Below, in pieces: positions 42,745 to 51,674 of a DNA stretch of 51,674 nucleotides. The first letter of the stretch is position 1, and every line of letters begins with the position of its first letter. The stretch spans positions 1 through 51,674 of the forward strand of contig JAGQUR010000006.1 in assembly GCA_020438395.1 (NCBI GenBank). The letters run 5' to 3'. The notes beneath the pieces were generated by a model. It ran no database searches. It had not been told where the DNA came from and worked only from the letters and a program-made list of their open reading frames with translations. This DNA comes from Solirubrobacterales bacterium (lineage in GTDB: Bacteria > Actinomycetota > Thermoleophilia > Solirubrobacterales > 70-9). Both the position numbers and the translations under genes were made by a program.

Positions 42745-42849
42745 GCTGACTCGAAGTTAGCTCAGCTGTCGCATTCGAATCCGGAGATTTTGCACTTCCG
42801 TCGCAGACTTCTTGCAGTTCTGTAAGGAAGTTGAGGGCTCGTTGCGAAT

Positions 42850-43443
42850 TCAGGCCGTGAGGGAGTAGACGGCTCTTTCTGCGAGGAGGTTCGGGGCGCG
42901 GCGGGCGAAGCCTCCGGTCTTTCGGCCGGTGGCGTCGATAAGGATGCGACGGTCGATTTCCAGGCCGAGTTCGCGGGTCAGGTTCTCAAAGTCGACGATC
43001 GTGCAGAGGTGGATGTTCGGAGTGTCGTACCACTGGTAGGGGAGCGCGTCGGTGACCGGCATCCGGCCGCGCAGGGCCAGGAAGGCCCGGAGCCGCCAAT
43101 GGGCGAAATTCGGCAGGGAGACGACCAGCCGGGCGGCGACCCGCTTCATCTCGGTAAGCACGTGGTCGGGACGGCGGACCGCCTGCAGGGTCAGGGAAAG
43201 GACCGCCACGTCGAAGTCCCCGGCCTCGAACAGGGGCAGTTCCTTCTCGAGGTCACCCTGGGTGACCGGCACGCCCCGGGAAACGCAGGCGTGGAAGTCG
43301 TCGAGTTCCCGTTCGACCCCGAGGCCGCGGCAGCCCCGGTCATCGATCAAATTCTCGAGCAGCGCCCCGTCACCGCAGCCGAGGTCCAGCACCCGCTGGC
43401 CTTCGCCGACCAGCGAAGCGACGATGTCGAGGTCCGGTCTCAA
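42850..43443 (-). CDS. metW: MetW-type methyltransferase-fold protein
   Basis: This 197-residue protein has SAM-binding motif I VLDLGCGDGALLENL near residue 18 and the MetW signature region LSLTLQAVRRPDHVLTEMKRVA, then SLPNFAHWRLRAFLALRGRMPVTDALPYQWYDTPNIHLCT. MetW is paired with MetX in many bacteria and is needed for efficient homoserine acylation. The TTG start overlaps the metX stop by 4 bp (TTGA), so the two are translationally coupled. After its stop come 380 bases without protein genes that hold the tRNA-like gene, an inverted repeat and a terminator. Confidence 0.92.
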   Translation of the reverse strand: MRPDLDIVASLVGEGQRVLDLGCGDGALLENLIDDRGCRGLGVERELDDFHACVSRGVPVTQGDLEKELPLFEAGDFDVAVLSLTLQAVRRPDHVLTEMKRVAARLVVSLPNFAHWRLRAFLALRGRMPVTDALPYQWYDTPNIHLCTIVDFENLTRELGLEIDRRILIDATGRKTGGFARRAPNLLAERAVYSLTA

Positions 43444-44603
43444 CCTGCTCTCCTCGCGGGGATGCCGCGCTGGACGGCGAGCCGGTCCATGTAGCCGGCG
43501 ACCGTCCGGTGGTACTCGGGCGGGTCGGGGAAGAGGAAGGAGTCATGTCCATGCGGGGAGGAGATCTCCTGGAAGGTGACCGGCGCCCCCGCCCCCCGCA
43601 GCTCGCTGGCCATCAGTCGGGCATGTTCGGTGGAGAAGCGCCAGTCGGAGTCGAAGGAGAGCACCAGGAAGCTGGTTTTCCCCTGGCTGATCTGCTTCTG
43701 GACCGCGACCCGGTCCTCGAAAGGATCGAAGTAATCCATGGTCCGGCCCATGTACAGGTAGGTGTTCGCGTCGAAGCGCTCGACGAAGGACTGGCCCTGG
43801 TAATGGAGATAGCTCTCGACCTGGAAGTCCACGTCGAAGCCGAATCGGGGCACCTCGGCGTCCTGGATCCGGCGACCGAACTTCTCGCGCATCGACTCTT
43901 CCGAGAGGTAGGTGATGTGGCCGATCATGCGGGCGAGCGCAAGGCCCGCGTCCGGGCGGCGGTCGTTTTCGTAGTAGTCGCCTTCGGCGAAGTCCGGATC
44001 ACGCATGATCGCCTCGCGGGCGACCGCGGAGAAAGCGATGTTCTGGGCCGACAGCCGCGCCGAGGCGGCGATCACCGCGGCGCCGTCGATTTCGGTCGGA
44101 TGGTCGATCGCCCACTGGAGCGCCTGCATGCCGCCGAGCGAGCCTCCTACCGCGGCCAGCAGCCGCTGGACCCCGAGTTCGCGGAGCAGGGCCCGGTGCA
44201 CCTCGACCAGGTCACGGACCTGGACCAGCGGGAAGCGGAGGCCGTACGGCTTGCCCGTCTCCGGGTCGACCGATGAGGGGCCGGTGGTGCCCTTGCAGCC
44301 GCCGAGCACGTTCGCGCAGACCACGAAGAAGCGGTCGGTGTCCAGCGGCCGTCCCGGACCGATGATGTTGTCCCACCAGCCGGGGCGGTCAGGATCGTCG
44401 CCTTCGTGGACTCCGGCCGCGTGGGCATCACCGGAAAGTGCGTGGCAGATGAAGACCGCGTTGGAGCGGTCCTCGTTGAGCTCGCCGTAGGTCTCGTAGG
44501 CGACCTCGACTTCGGGGAGCCTCGCCCCGGAGGCAAGGGTCAGCGGGCGGTCGCCGGTGAAGACGACCGCCCTCTGCGTCCCGACAGTGCCGACCCCGTT
44601 CAA
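43440..44603 (-). CDS. metX: Homoserine O-acetyltransferase
   Basis: This 387-residue alpha/beta-hydrolase-fold enzyme shows LPEVEVAYETYGELN, FICHALSGDAHAAG, GPSSVDPETGKPYG and the nucleophile elbow GGSLGGMQALQWA, with C-terminal DSDWRFS and HGHDSFL containing the catalytic Asp and His. It acetylates (or succinylates) homoserine with acyl-CoA as the first committed step of methionine synthesis. The start is a TTG 4 bp after the metY stop. Gene order metY-metX-metW makes a compact methionine operon. Confidence 0.95.
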   Translation of the reverse strand: MNGVGTVGTQRAVVFTGDRPLTLASGARLPEVEVAYETYGELNEDRSNAVFICHALSGDAHAAGVHEGDDPDRPGWWDNIIGPGRPLDTDRFFVVCANVLGGCKGTTGPSSVDPETGKPYGLRFPLVQVRDLVEVHRALLRELGVQRLLAAVGGSLGGMQALQWAIDHPTEIDGAAVIAASARLSAQNIAFSAVAREAIMRDPDFAEGDYYENDRRPDAGLALARMIGHITYLSEESMREKFGRRIQDAEVPRFGFDVDFQVESYLHYQGQSFVERFDANTYLYMGRTMDYFDPFEDRVAVQKQISQGKTSFLVLSFDSDWRFSTEHARLMASELRGAGAPVTFQEISSPHGHDSFLFPDPPEYHRTVAGYMDRLAVQRGIPARRAG

Positions 44604-44607
44604 CTAG

Positions 44608-45906
44608 CTACGACTGGGCCTTTGCCAGCGCCTGGTCGATGTCGCCGAGGATGTCGGCGATCGACTCGATGCCAACCGAGAGGCGCACCGTGTCGGCGGT
44701 GACCCCGGAATCCTCGAGCTCCTCGTCGTTGAGCTGCGAGTGGGTGGTGGTCGCCGGGTGGATTGCCAGCGACTTCGCGTCGCCGATGTTGGCGAGGTGC
44801 GAGAACAGCTCCAGTGAGTCGATGAACGTGCGGCCCGCGTCGCGGCCGCCCTTGATCCCGAAGGTGACCAGGGCACCGAAGCCGCCGGTCAGGACCTTGC
44901 TCGCCGTTCCGTGGTGGCTGAAGCCGGGCAGGCCCGGGTAGTTGACCCAGAGCACATCCTGGCTGTCGCTCAGGTGCCGGGCGACCGCCATCGCGTTCTC
45001 GCTGTGGCGCTCCATCCGGAGCGGCAGGGTTTCGAGGCCCTGCAGCAGAAGGAATGCATTGAACGGCGAAAGCGCCGCGCCGGTATTGCGGAGCAGCACC
45101 GTCCGGACCCGGCCGATGTAGGCGGCGGGGCCCATCGCATCCGCCCAGACCACTCCGTGGTAGGAGGGGTCGGGCTTGGTCAGTCCCGGGAAACGCTCGG
45201 CGTTGGCCACCCAGTCGAAGTTGCCCGAGTCAACGATCACGCCGCCGAGGGTGGTGCCGTGACCACCGATGAACTTGGTCGCGGAATGGACCGCGATGTC
45301 GGCGCCGAGCTCGAAGATATTGGCCAGCACCGGGGTCGCGACCGTGTTGTCGACCACCAGCGGCAGGCCATGGGCGTGCGCGGCATTGGCCCAGGCTTCG
45401 ATGTCGACAACGTTCAGGCGCGGGTTGCCGATCGTCTCCGCGAAGACCAGGCGGGTCTTCTCGTCGACGTGGCGCTCGAGCTCTTCCGGCTTGTCCGGAT
45501 CGACGAACTTCACCTCGATCCCGTATTGCGGGAGCGTGTGGGCGAACAGGTTGTAGGTGCCGCCGTACAGGGTCGAGAGGGCGACGATGTTGTCGCCGGT
45601 CCGGCAGACGTTCAGCACCGAATAGGTGACCGCGGCCTGCCCCGAGGCGGTGGCCAGGGCGGCGATCCCGCCCTCGAGGGCAGCCATCCGCTCCTCGAGC
45701 ACGTTCCAGGTCGGATTCATGATCCGCGAGTAGATGTTGCCCGGCTCGGCCAGGGCGAACAGGTCCTGGGCATGCTGGGCGTCGTTGAATTCGTAAGAGA
45801 CCGTCTGGTAGATCGGCACCGCCCGGGCGTTGGTGGTCGGGTCGGCCACCTGGCCCGCATGCAGGGCGTTCGTCTCCGGGCCGTACTGCTTCTCTTCGTC
45901 GCTCAT
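44608..45906 (-). CDS. metY: O-acetylhomoserine sulfhydrylase
   Basis: This 432-residue PLP enzyme of the Cys/Met-metabolism family starts [12 protein letters not shown] and has [31 protein letters not shown], the PLP-lysine block [20 protein letters not shown], and the C-terminal [15 protein letters not shown] and VRLSVGIE. It combines O-acetylhomoserine with sulfide to give homocysteine. A good ribosome site (AGGAGAG) precedes the ATG. It is the first gene of the met operon. The 115-bp upstream region shows no S-box (SAM-I) consensus that I can recognise, so its regulation is not evident. Confidence 0.95.
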   Translation of the reverse strand: MSDEEKQYGPETNALHAGQVADPTTNARAVPIYQTVSYEFNDAQHAQDLFALAEPGNIYSRIMNPTWNVLEERMAALEGGIAALATASGQAAVTYSVLNVCRTGDNIVALSTLYGGTYNLFAHTLPQYGIEVKFVDPDKPEELERHVDEKTRLVFAETIGNPRLNVVDIEAWANAAHAHGLPLVVDNTVATPVLANIFELGADIAVHSATKFIGGHGTTLGGVIVDSGNFDWVANAERFPGLTKPDPSYHGVVWADAMGPAAYIGRVRTVLLRNTGAALSPFNAFLLLQGLETLPLRMERHSENAMAVARHLSDSQDVLWVNYPGLPGFSHHGTASKVLTGGFGALVTFGIKGGRDAGRTFIDSLELFSHLANIGDAKSLAIHPATTTHSQLNDEELEDSGVTADTVRLSVGIESIADILGDIDQALAKAQS

Positions 45907-45983
45907 TTCTCTCCTGATTGGGTGGCGTGGTCCTCTGACGCTATCGCGACCGGAAAGCCTAGTAGCTCAGATGAGAAACACAG

Positions 45984-46015
45984 CACCCGGGGAGCCGGGG
46001 TTCAGACGCCCGGTG
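45984..46015 (-). terminator. Probable terminator hairpin after the secreted-protein gene
   Basis: CACCCGGG and CCCGGTG pair (one bulged base) around an 18-base loop just after the stop of the minus-strand gene at 46023 and upstream of metY. It lacks a T-run. It would separate that gene from the met operon. Confidence 0.4.
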
Positions 46016-46022
46016 TCGGCAA

Positions 46023-47753
46023 TCAGTTGAAAGCGAAAATCTGACCCAGATCTCCCGAATAGGAATCCAGGTACTGCTGTTCACCGGTGTCCGGATCGAT
46101 CGTTCCGAGAAAGTTCTGGAAAGTCTCGTAGTTGATGCCATCGAAGTAGATCAGGTCATCACCCGGTGAATAGACCATGTGAATCACCTCAAGATCACCG
46201 GTCGGCGGTATGAGATGAACTGCCGAATCTGAAGTGTGGTCATAGATGTCGATGGTCAGTTTGTCGTCAGGATCCCTGTGGTTGATGACCAGCCTTGATC
46301 CGACCACGGTCAAGCTGGGTCGGGATGTGATCTGCGAGTAGTTCTCTTCGAAGTTGAGCCGCTTCACGGCGGGGTAGATCTCGACTAGCCCAAGTGTGCT
46401 GGTGGGGCCCAGCAGAGGGTCGCTTCCTGAAACGGTTTGCGTGCCGATCAACGCGCCATCCCCGAGTGCGGCCGACGGACAGGTCGGGGTCCAGGAGAAA
46501 ATCCACCCGTCCGATATTTCCGTGGTGCTGTGGGTGGCTCCAGACCCTGGCGGACCGATCCAGGCAGGCTCATCCAGAGATGCCGCTCCGGGTGTGTAAG
46601 TGAATATCTGCCCTTGCGACACCACGAAGAGTTTCCCGTCATGAAATCCACAAAGTTCGGTGTCGTTCGGCCAGACCACTTCCGGAGTTCCATCGGACTT
46701 GATTCGACGTAGCTTTTCGCCCACGACGATCAGCACGTCTCCGTTCGGTGAAACTTCAAACGGCACGAGGGCTTCGCCAATTGAAGTGGAGGGCAAAGTC
46801 TTGGCGATGTTCGCAACGACGGCAGGGTCGATCACATCGGAGGTGTCACCTTCAGGAGTCGATTTCTTGAGGTAGGTGCCGTAGTCCGAGCCACCGAATC
46901 CGGTGCCCCAGAAATACGCGTTGCCCGCGTCGTCGAACCTGACCTGGTCCGGATAGGTCAGCCATTGAGCCGATATGCAAACGACATCGCCGGTCTCAAA
47001 ATCTGCCCGGTACAGCTTGCAGGACGTGTTCGATGTCAAGGCGGCCGATGTAACGAAGATCAGGTCGTTGTCCGGCGCCAAAGCCATGAGCATGATCGAA
47101 CCGTCCAGCTCACCCGATGCGACCGGATCGAATGCGCTCTGGTTCTGTCCCCAGGCGATCAATCCTGATTCGCTGGGGGAAGCGCCACGAAGGGACACCT
47201 TCTGCTTTCGGGCCGACCCTGATAGCAAGGCCAGCGCCGAGGCATTGCGAAAGTCAAACGTGAGAGGGTCCGGGTCCGGCTTCGGGTCCGGGTCCGGGTC
47301 CGGCTTCGGGTCCGGATCAGACCCCGGGTCTGACTTGACCGGACAAGTGAGTTTCAATTTGTTGGCGAGCGAATTCAGACGATTGGCCTGTTTTCGCAGT
47401 TTCTTCCGGGTCGACTCGCGGGCCTTGCCCGATGTCGCTCGTTTCCGGTAGGTCGCCGCCTGGTTCTTGAGGGAAACGAACCAGATCGAACCACTGGGGA
47501 GCCGCGGACCCGAAAGTCTCGTTCCCGGCCGTTGTATGCGTGCCGGGTGACCAGCACCGGATCGGATATCGCAGGTCACTTTCCGGTTCTTGCCGGTCAG
47601 TGATTTCCATTCGGACTTGTCGAGTCGGATCACCTTTCCCCTGAAAGTTGACTTCTTCAGTGGCAAGGCAGCAGCAGTAGACGCGCTTGCACATGCACAA
47701 GCGATGACAACAACTCCCAGGATCGAGGCAATCCGGCCTCCGACTCTTTTCAT
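46023..47753 (-). CDS. Large secreted protein with a DPDP-repeat linker and propeller-like domain
   Basis: This 576-residue protein starts at ATG 47753 (an in-frame start 10 codons upstream lies in the promoter side) and has a signal peptide (IASILGVVVIACACASASTAA). The N-terminal ~120 residues are basic and contain a helical segment (RKRATSGKARESTRKKLRKQANRLNSLANKLKLTC). A Pro-Asp-rich linker (DPDPKP units, about 140-165) follows, then a ~400-residue beta-rich domain with propeller-like strands (NAYFWGTGFGG, SPNGDVLIVVGEKL, DGKLFVVSQGQIFTY). There are no catalytic motifs. It resembles secreted propeller proteins elsewhere in the window but shares no long motif with them. Confidence 0.75.
   Translation of the reverse strand: MKRVGGRIASILGVVVIACACASASTAAALPLKKSTFRGKVIRLDKSEWKSLTGKNRKVTCDIRSGAGHPARIQRPGTRLSGPRLPSGSIWFVSLKNQAATYRKRATSGKARESTRKKLRKQANRLNSLANKLKLTCPVKSDPGSDPDPKPDPDPDPKPDPDPLTFDFRNASALALLSGSARKQKVSLRGASPSESGLIAWGQNQSAFDPVASGELDGSIMLMALAPDNDLIFVTSAALTSNTSCKLYRADFETGDVVCISAQWLTYPDQVRFDDAGNAYFWGTGFGGSDYGTYLKKSTPEGDTSDVIDPAVVANIAKTLPSTSIGEALVPFEVSPNGDVLIVVGEKLRRIKSDGTPEVVWPNDTELCGFHDGKLFVVSQGQIFTYTPGAASLDEPAWIGPPGSGATHSTTEISDGWIFSWTPTCPSAALGDGALIGTQTVSGSDPLLGPTSTLGLVEIYPAVKRLNFEENYSQITSRPSLTVVGSRLVINHRDPDDKLTIDIYDHTSDSAVHLIPPTGDLEVIHMVYSPGDDLIYFDGINYETFQNFLGTIDPDTGEQQYLDSYSGDLGQIFAFN
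47266..47316. repeat. GGGTCC/GGCTTC tandem repeat within a gene
   Basis: Repeats of GGGTCC and CGGCTTC units encode the DPDPKP linker of the secreted protein on the minus strand. Length is likely variable through slippage, changing linker length rather than frame when whole 6-bp units are gained or lost. Confidence 0.7.
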
Positions 47754-47779
47754 GCGCCGGATCTTATGTGATCGGTCCT

Positions 47780-48397
47780 TCAACCGAAAGCAGTTGCCAG
47801 CCAGGCTCGCACCGCGAGCAGGTCGTCCTGGGTGATCCCGTGGCCCGAGGCGGGGTCGAAGACATACTCGACCTCCGCTCCGTGAGCCTCCAGCTGCTGA
47901 GCAAGCTCTTCACTTTCGGCCGCGGGCACGAAATGGTCCTGCCCGCCCGAGGCGACCAGGACGGGAGCGCCGTCGAGGTCCAGGTCCCCCGGCGGCGGGT
48001 AGGGGAGCATCGGCCTGAGCAGCGCCGCGCCCCCCAGGGTTTCGGGTCGACGGAAGAGCAGGCTGGCGGCGATGTTGGCGCCGTTGGAAATCCCGAGGCC
48101 GATCACCCCGGCCGGATCGAAGCCGTAGTCGCCGGCAGCCCTTCCCAGCCAGTCGGCCAGTTCGTCGGTGCGGGCAAGCAGGTCCGGGATGTCGAGCTTG
48201 CCGACCTCCAGACGACGGAAGAACCGGGGCATCCCGTTCTCCAGCACCTTGCCACGCGGACTGAGGATCCCGGCTCCGGGTGCCAGCTGGCGGCCGAGCG
48301 AGACCAGGTCGTTCTCGTCCCCGCCGGTGCCGTGGAGCAGCAGAAGGGTCCGGGACGGGTCGCCGGGTTCGAAGACGTGGATGAAGCCTTCGGACAT
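47780..48397 (-). CDS. Alpha/beta hydrolase, carboxylesterase/phospholipase type
   Basis: This 205-residue protein has LLLLHGTGGDENDLVSLGRQLAP near the N-terminus (oxyanion region), a nucleophile elbow GLGISNGANIAASLL (Ser), a catalytic Asp region ASGGQDHFVP, and the His in PASGHGI. This matches the phospholipase/carboxylesterase-type branch of the dienelactone hydrolase superfamily. No signal peptide is present, so it is cytoplasmic. It is the first gene before the large secreted protein, with 26 bp between. The ester substrate is not known. Confidence 0.9.
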   Translation of the reverse strand: MSEGFIHVFEPGDPSRTLLLLHGTGGDENDLVSLGRQLAPGAGILSPRGKVLENGMPRFFRRLEVGKLDIPDLLARTDELADWLGRAAGDYGFDPAGVIGLGISNGANIAASLLFRRPETLGGAALLRPMLPYPPPGDLDLDGAPVLVASGGQDHFVPAAESEELAQQLEAHGAEVEYVFDPASGHGITQDDLLAVRAWLATAFG

Positions 48398-48498
48398 GGC
48401 TCCACTCTAGGGGAAGCAGAATCCGATCTGGCAGCAACAAATTCTCCGCCTCCGTGTTCATGGGTCAGCGTCACCAACCAGTCCAAAGGGGGATCAAG

Positions 48499-49356
48499 AT
48501 GATCAAGGGAGTATTGGCCGCGTCGCTCGTCGCACTTTTCGTCCTGTCGGGGGTCGCGTGGGCGGAGGAGGGACCGGAGTGGATACCGCCGCTCGAGAAG
48601 GCCTCTCGCGATCGCGGGGAGATGGCGATGGACGATTGCCGGACGAAGCCGGATCAGATCCAACCCGTCATGTGCGTCTATGGCGATCCCCACGCGGACA
48701 AGACCGTCGCCCTGATCGGCGATTCCCACGCGATGCAATGGGGCCCGCCATTGATCCGCCTCGCGGAGAGAAGGGGATGGCGCCTGGTCACCTTCCTGCG
48801 AATGGGCTGCCCGATCGCCGACGTCAAGTTCGAACCGAACTGTGACCGCTGGCGCGATCTGGCCCTGACGCAACTGGCGGACCAGCGACCCGGGCACATC
48901 ATCGTCTCGACCTCGATCGCCCGCCGCTACACGCTCTCGGTCCGTGGCCGGAGCCTCTCCCGTCGGGGCAGCGAAAAGATGCTGCGCCGCGGGATGACCC
49001 GGACGCTGCGTCGCCTGGCCGGCATGCCCAGCCTGGTCCGGCGCGGGCAGAAGGTCAAGCTGATCCGGGACCAGATCACTGCGCCCTTCCTGCCGCCGAA
49101 ATGCCTGGCGAACCACCCGGATGACCCCGGGTTCTGCCGTTTCGCCCGCCACCGCAAGTTTGGTCCCGGGTTCGACGTGGCCGGAGCTACGAAGCTGGGT
49201 CTTCTGCCGGCGATCGATCCGCTGCAGGCGCTTTGTGCTCCCCGCTGGTGTTACTCGGCCCGCGGAAACGTCGTGATCTATCGCGATTCCGACCATCTGA
49301 CCGCGACATTCGCGCGTACACTCACCGACTGGCTGGGAAGAAGAATCGGGTTCTGA
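48499..49356 (+). CDS. Exported SGNH-domain protein, copy A
   Basis: This 285-residue protein starts at ATG 48499 after AAAGGGGGATC; further-upstream starts are not followed by a signal peptide. It has a signal peptide (VLAASLVALFVLSGVAWAEE) and an SGNH-type hydrolase domain: VYGDPHADKTVALIGDSHAMQW (catalytic Ser) and SDHLTATFARTL near the C-terminus (Asp/His). This is the domain attached to acyltransferase-3 (OafA-like) proteins that O-acetylate surface polysaccharides, here on its own. A tandem paralogue follows 14 bp later. Several Cys may form disulfides. The acyl substrate is unknown. Confidence 0.85.
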   Translation: MIKGVLAASLVALFVLSGVAWAEEGPEWIPPLEKASRDRGEMAMDDCRTKPDQIQPVMCVYGDPHADKTVALIGDSHAMQWGPPLIRLAERRGWRLVTFLRMGCPIADVKFEPNCDRWRDLALTQLADQRPGHIIVSTSIARRYTLSVRGRSLSRRGSEKMLRRGMTRTLRRLAGMPSLVRRGQKVKLIRDQITAPFLPPKCLANHPDDPGFCRFARHRKFGPGFDVAGATKLGLLPAIDPLQALCAPRWCYSARGNVVIYRDSDHLTATFARTLTDWLGRRIGF

Positions 49357-49370
49357 AGTACGGTTCCCGG

Positions 49371-50258
49371 ATGTTCCGGTCCCCCAAAGGGCGTCTGGCT
49401 GCCGCCCTGACAGGGACGGTCGTTGCCGCCTTCCTGCTCGGAAGCTGCGAAGCGGGCACTCGTCCCGCGACCATCGCGGACCTGATTCCGGCCCCCGGTG
49501 CGGCCAAGGAGGACAAGGGTCCGGCGATCCTCGACGGATGCCGTTCGGGTACCACTCACACCGAAGCCTGGAGCTGCGTGTACGGGGATCCGGGGTCGGA
49601 ACAGACCGTGGTCCTCTGGGGAGATTCGCATGCGATGCAGTACTTGCCACCCTTCGTCCGCCTGGCCCAGCAGCGGGGCTGGCGCCTCGTGACCATGTTC
49701 CGGGGCAACTGCCTGACCGCCGACACTCCCTACAAACCGAATTGCGACGCCTGGCGGGCCAATGCCTTCGAACGGATCGAGGAAGAGCAGCCCGACCTGG
49801 TCGTCACGTCTACCGACACCGGGAATGGCTATGCGCTCTGGCAGGACGGGGAAAGGCTGACCAGGGACGCGAGCGAACCGCTGCTCCGGGCCGCCTATGC
49901 CCGCACCCTTGAACGGCTGGAGGGGATGACCGGTGACCGACCGGGAGGGGTGATGGTCATACGCGACCTGCCCCGGGCCTCCTTCCGTCCGCCGGACTGC
50001 CTGCTCGAGAACCCGGACGATCTCGCCGCCTGTGACTTCCGGGGCTTCCGCAAGAACGCCCCGGGCTTCGACCTTGCCGCCGCCCGTCAGGTCGGCGGCG
50101 TCAGGCTGGTCGACCTCTCGGACATCGTCTGCCCCGGAGGGATATGCAGCTCCGCCCACAATGACATGGTCGTCTACCGCGACATGACTCACCTCAGCGC
50201 CACCTATGCAGCGACTCTCACCGACTGGTTCGGAGAGCAAGTAGGCTCCCTGCCATGA
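49371..50258 (+). CDS. Exported SGNH-domain lipoprotein, copy B
   Basis: This 295-residue paralogue of the preceding gene uses ATG 49371. The N-terminus is a lipoprotein signal with lipobox LLGSC (Cys about 26). Its domain retains VYGDPGSEQTVVLWGDSHAMQY and DMTHLSATYAATLTDWF, so the Ser and Asp-x-x-His residues are intact. Upstream in-frame codons overlap copy A and are not used. The pair suggests two related acetyl-transfer or deacetylation steps at the cell surface, one membrane-tethered. It overlaps the next small gene as ATGA. Confidence 0.85.
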   Translation: MFRSPKGRLAAALTGTVVAAFLLGSCEAGTRPATIADLIPAPGAAKEDKGPAILDGCRSGTTHTEAWSCVYGDPGSEQTVVLWGDSHAMQYLPPFVRLAQQRGWRLVTMFRGNCLTADTPYKPNCDAWRANAFERIEEEQPDLVVTSTDTGNGYALWQDGERLTRDASEPLLRAAYARTLERLEGMTGDRPGGVMVIRDLPRASFRPPDCLLENPDDLAACDFRGFRKNAPGFDLAAARQVGGVRLVDLSDIVCPGGICSSAHNDMVVYRDMTHLSATYAATLTDWFGEQVGSLP

Positions 50259-50509
50259 GCAAGCACAAGCACGGAAAGCCGAAGCCCGAAGGCGAATGGC
50301 AGGAGCCGGACGTCCCCGATTTCGTCGGTTTCAAGAAGGGCGAGAAGGTCTGGGTCCACACCCGGGGAGGCGGCCAGGTTCCCGCGATATACGTCGGCGA
50401 CGGCGAGAACGCAACCTTCTTCGGCGGCCCCCCGCTCGCATACGTGGTGCTGGAAGACAGCAAAGAGGGCACCGAAGTGGAGCTCGATCGCATCACCGCA
50501 CGGAAGTAG
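50255..50509 (+). CDS. Small basic protein with an SH3-like look
   Basis: This 84-residue protein has a Lys/His-rich N-terminus (SKHKHGKPKPEGEWQ) followed by a compact beta domain (FVGFKKGEKVWVHTRGGGQVPAIYVGDGENATFFGGPPLAYVVLE), likely SH3-like. It overlaps the lipoprotein stop as ATGA, implying coupling. I do not recognise the family; a nucleic-acid or protein-binding role is possible. After it a 123-bp gap precedes sdhC. Confidence 0.7.
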   Translation: MSKHKHGKPKPEGEWQEPDVPDFVGFKKGEKVWVHTRGGGQVPAIYVGDGENATFFGGPPLAYVVLEDSKEGTEVELDRITARK

Positions 50510-50632
50510 GCCTTATCCCGCCCTGTGGGGTGCGAATTAGGCTTCCCAAAGCCAGATGCGGCAAGCCCTCGGTCGCCGCCGGGCAATAGAATCGGCTTCC
50601 GTGATCAAGTCCGTCCAGCCTGAAATCAGCCG

Positions 50633-51361
50633 ATGATCGACTTCTGGCGATCCAGCGTCGGCAAGAAGAACATCGTCGCCGTCACCGGGGCGATCCTGAT
50701 CGGCTATCTGATCCTCCACATGCTCGGCAACCTCAACTCGGCTTTCGGGCCGGGAGCGAACGAACCCCGGGTCGACGAGTACGCCCACTGGCTCCGGGAC
50801 TTCGGCGAACCGCTGCTGCCCTACGCCTTCATCGTCTGGGTGGTCAGGGTCGTCCTGCTCAGTGCCCTGCTCATCCACATCACCGGAATCGTCCAGCTGA
50901 CCAAGCGCAACCGCGAGGCCCGGCCGGTGAACTTCCCGGCCAAGCGGATCGGCCGCAGCTTCGAGTCGACCCTGATGCTCGCCACCGGCTCCCTGATCCT
51001 CGCCTTCATCATCTTCCACATCCTCCAGTTCACGACGCTGACCATCGATGTCACGCCGCTGAAGGAAGGCGACGTCTACGCCAACCTCTACTACGCCTTC
51101 CAGAAGTGGTACTTCGTAGTGATCTACCTGGCGGCGCTGCTCCTGATCGGGATGCATCTCCGCCACGGCGTCTGGAGCCTCTTCCAGACCCTCGGTTTCG
51201 ACAATCCGAACCGGAACCCGATGCTGCGTCACGGCGCCACCGTCTTCGTCCTGATCCTGATCATCGGCTTCGGCTCGATCCCGGTCCTGTTCTTCACCGA
51301 TGTCCTCGACCCGCCGAAGACGACGGCGATGCTCACCGCGCTTTCAGGAGTCGCCGCATGA
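50633..51361 (+). CDS. sdhC: Succinate dehydrogenase cytochrome b subunit
   Basis: This 242-residue membrane protein has five hydrophobic segments and conserved His residues at [24 protein letters not shown] and MHLRHGVWS, a typical b558-type SdhC. It anchors succinate dehydrogenase and binds two hemes, passing electrons to quinone. Its TGA overlaps the next start as ATGA, consistent with the order sdhC-sdhA-sdhB; no separate sdhD is needed in this class. Confidence 0.92.
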   Translation: MIDFWRSSVGKKNIVAVTGAILIGYLILHMLGNLNSAFGPGANEPRVDEYAHWLRDFGEPLLPYAFIVWVVRVVLLSALLIHITGIVQLTKRNREARPVNFPAKRIGRSFESTLMLATGSLILAFIIFHILQFTTLTIDVTPLKEGDVYANLYYAFQKWYFVVIYLAALLLIGMHLRHGVWSLFQTLGFDNPNRNPMLRHGATVFVLILIIGFGSIPVLFFTDVLDPPKTTAMLTALSGVAA

Positions 51362-51674
51362 CCGTCTTCGATTCGAACATCCCCGCCGGGCCGCTCGCCG
51401 ACAAGTGGCAAAACTGGCTGGACGCCCACACCCTGGTCGGCCCCCGCAACCGGGCCGGCAAGAACGTGATCGTGATCGGCACCGGCCTCGCCGGCTCCTC
51501 CTGCGCCGCCAGCCTTGGTGCCCAGGGCTTCAAGGTCAAGAGCTTCTGCTTCCAGGACTCGCCGCGCCGCGCCCACTCGATCGCCGCCCAGGGCGGCATC
51601 AACGCGGCCAAGGATTACGCCAACGAAGGTGACTCGGCCCACCGGCTCTTCTACGACACGATCAAGGGCGGTGA
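51358..51674 (+). CDS. sdhA: Succinate dehydrogenase flavoprotein subunit, 3' end outside the window
   Basis: The visible 105 residues contain the FAD-binding Rossmann motif [21 protein letters not shown] (about residues 37-57) and the covalent-flavin region [18 protein letters not shown], with the His that links FAD. The enzyme oxidises succinate to fumarate. The N-terminus ([28 protein letters not shown]) is the extended form seen in b558-type complexes. It starts inside the sdhC stop and is cut by the window end. Confidence 0.92.
   Translation, partial: MTVFDSNIPAGPLADKWQNWLDAHTLVGPRNRAGKNVIVIGTGLAGSSCAASLGAQGFKVKSFCFQDSPRRAHSIAAQGGINAAKDYANEGDSAHRLFYDTIKGG

Noticed and set aside
45907-46022. 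SAM riboswitch upstream of metY
   Set aside because: The 115-bp region lacks the SAM-I (S-box) core sequence and I could not fold a convincing SAM-II/IV core. A covariance search would settle it.
1-51674. CRISPR array
   Set aside because: No set of regularly spaced repeats with unique spacers was found; the only tandem repeats are coding (47266-47316, and a short Ser/Cys repeat near 29192-29232).

Overview
The window is about 51.7 kb of high-GC DNA from an actinobacterium. Long GC-rich secreted proteins with basic C-terminal tails, frequent GTG/TTG starts, leaderless-type promoters and ATGA-coupled genes suggest the class Thermoleophilia (Solirubrobacterales-like). This assignment is inferred from gene content and style, not from a marker gene.

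Region 1 (1-16.6 kb) is ordinary chromosome. It holds the end of a CrtC/AttH-like lipocalin gene, a Nudix hydrolase and a minus-strand run (patatin, cyclase-family hydrolase, two tandem PQQ-type sugar dehydrogenase paralogues). Two coupled NHL-repeat secreted proteins and a lipoprotein with two retropepsin-like halves follow. Next comes a compact signalling block: a PepSY-like secreted protein, an OmpR-family regulator with its histidine kinase, UppP, and a COG4705-like membrane protein. Four copies of an 11-bp-period direct repeat precede four of these genes, each about 11 bp upstream of a -10-like hexamer. This is a self-consistent local regulon.

Region 2 (about 16.75-37.2 kb) is an accessory island. 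Its edges share a perfect 20-bp direct repeat and a second, imperfect block, and a tRNA-Ala gene lies just beyond the right edge. It contains two proteins with homing-endonuclease-associated repeats, an RloC-like zinc-hook ATPase with a candidate anticodon-nuclease triad followed by a PD-(D/E)xK-like partner, and a convergent pair made of a small helical (possibly HEPN-like) protein and a 925-residue helical-repeat protein. Then come a four-gene cassette of exported proteins headed by an RHS-N-terminal-like protein, four tandem winged-helix regulators, and a DDE-type transposase at the right end. It reads as a defence or conflict island, but no function has been demonstrated.

Region 3 (37.2-51.7 kb) is chromosome again. 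It has two tRNA-Ala genes, an ABC ATPase, VOC and carboxymuconolactone-decarboxylase-like genes, a beta-lactamase-fold protein lacking its catalytic residues, and a metY-metX-metW operon. Downstream of metW is an unusual class II tRNA-like gene best folded as an 8/4 tRNA with G73 and anticodon GAG, followed by a long inverted repeat and a strong terminator. The window ends with two tandem SGNH-domain proteins and the start of the succinate dehydrogenase operon (sdhC, partial sdhA).
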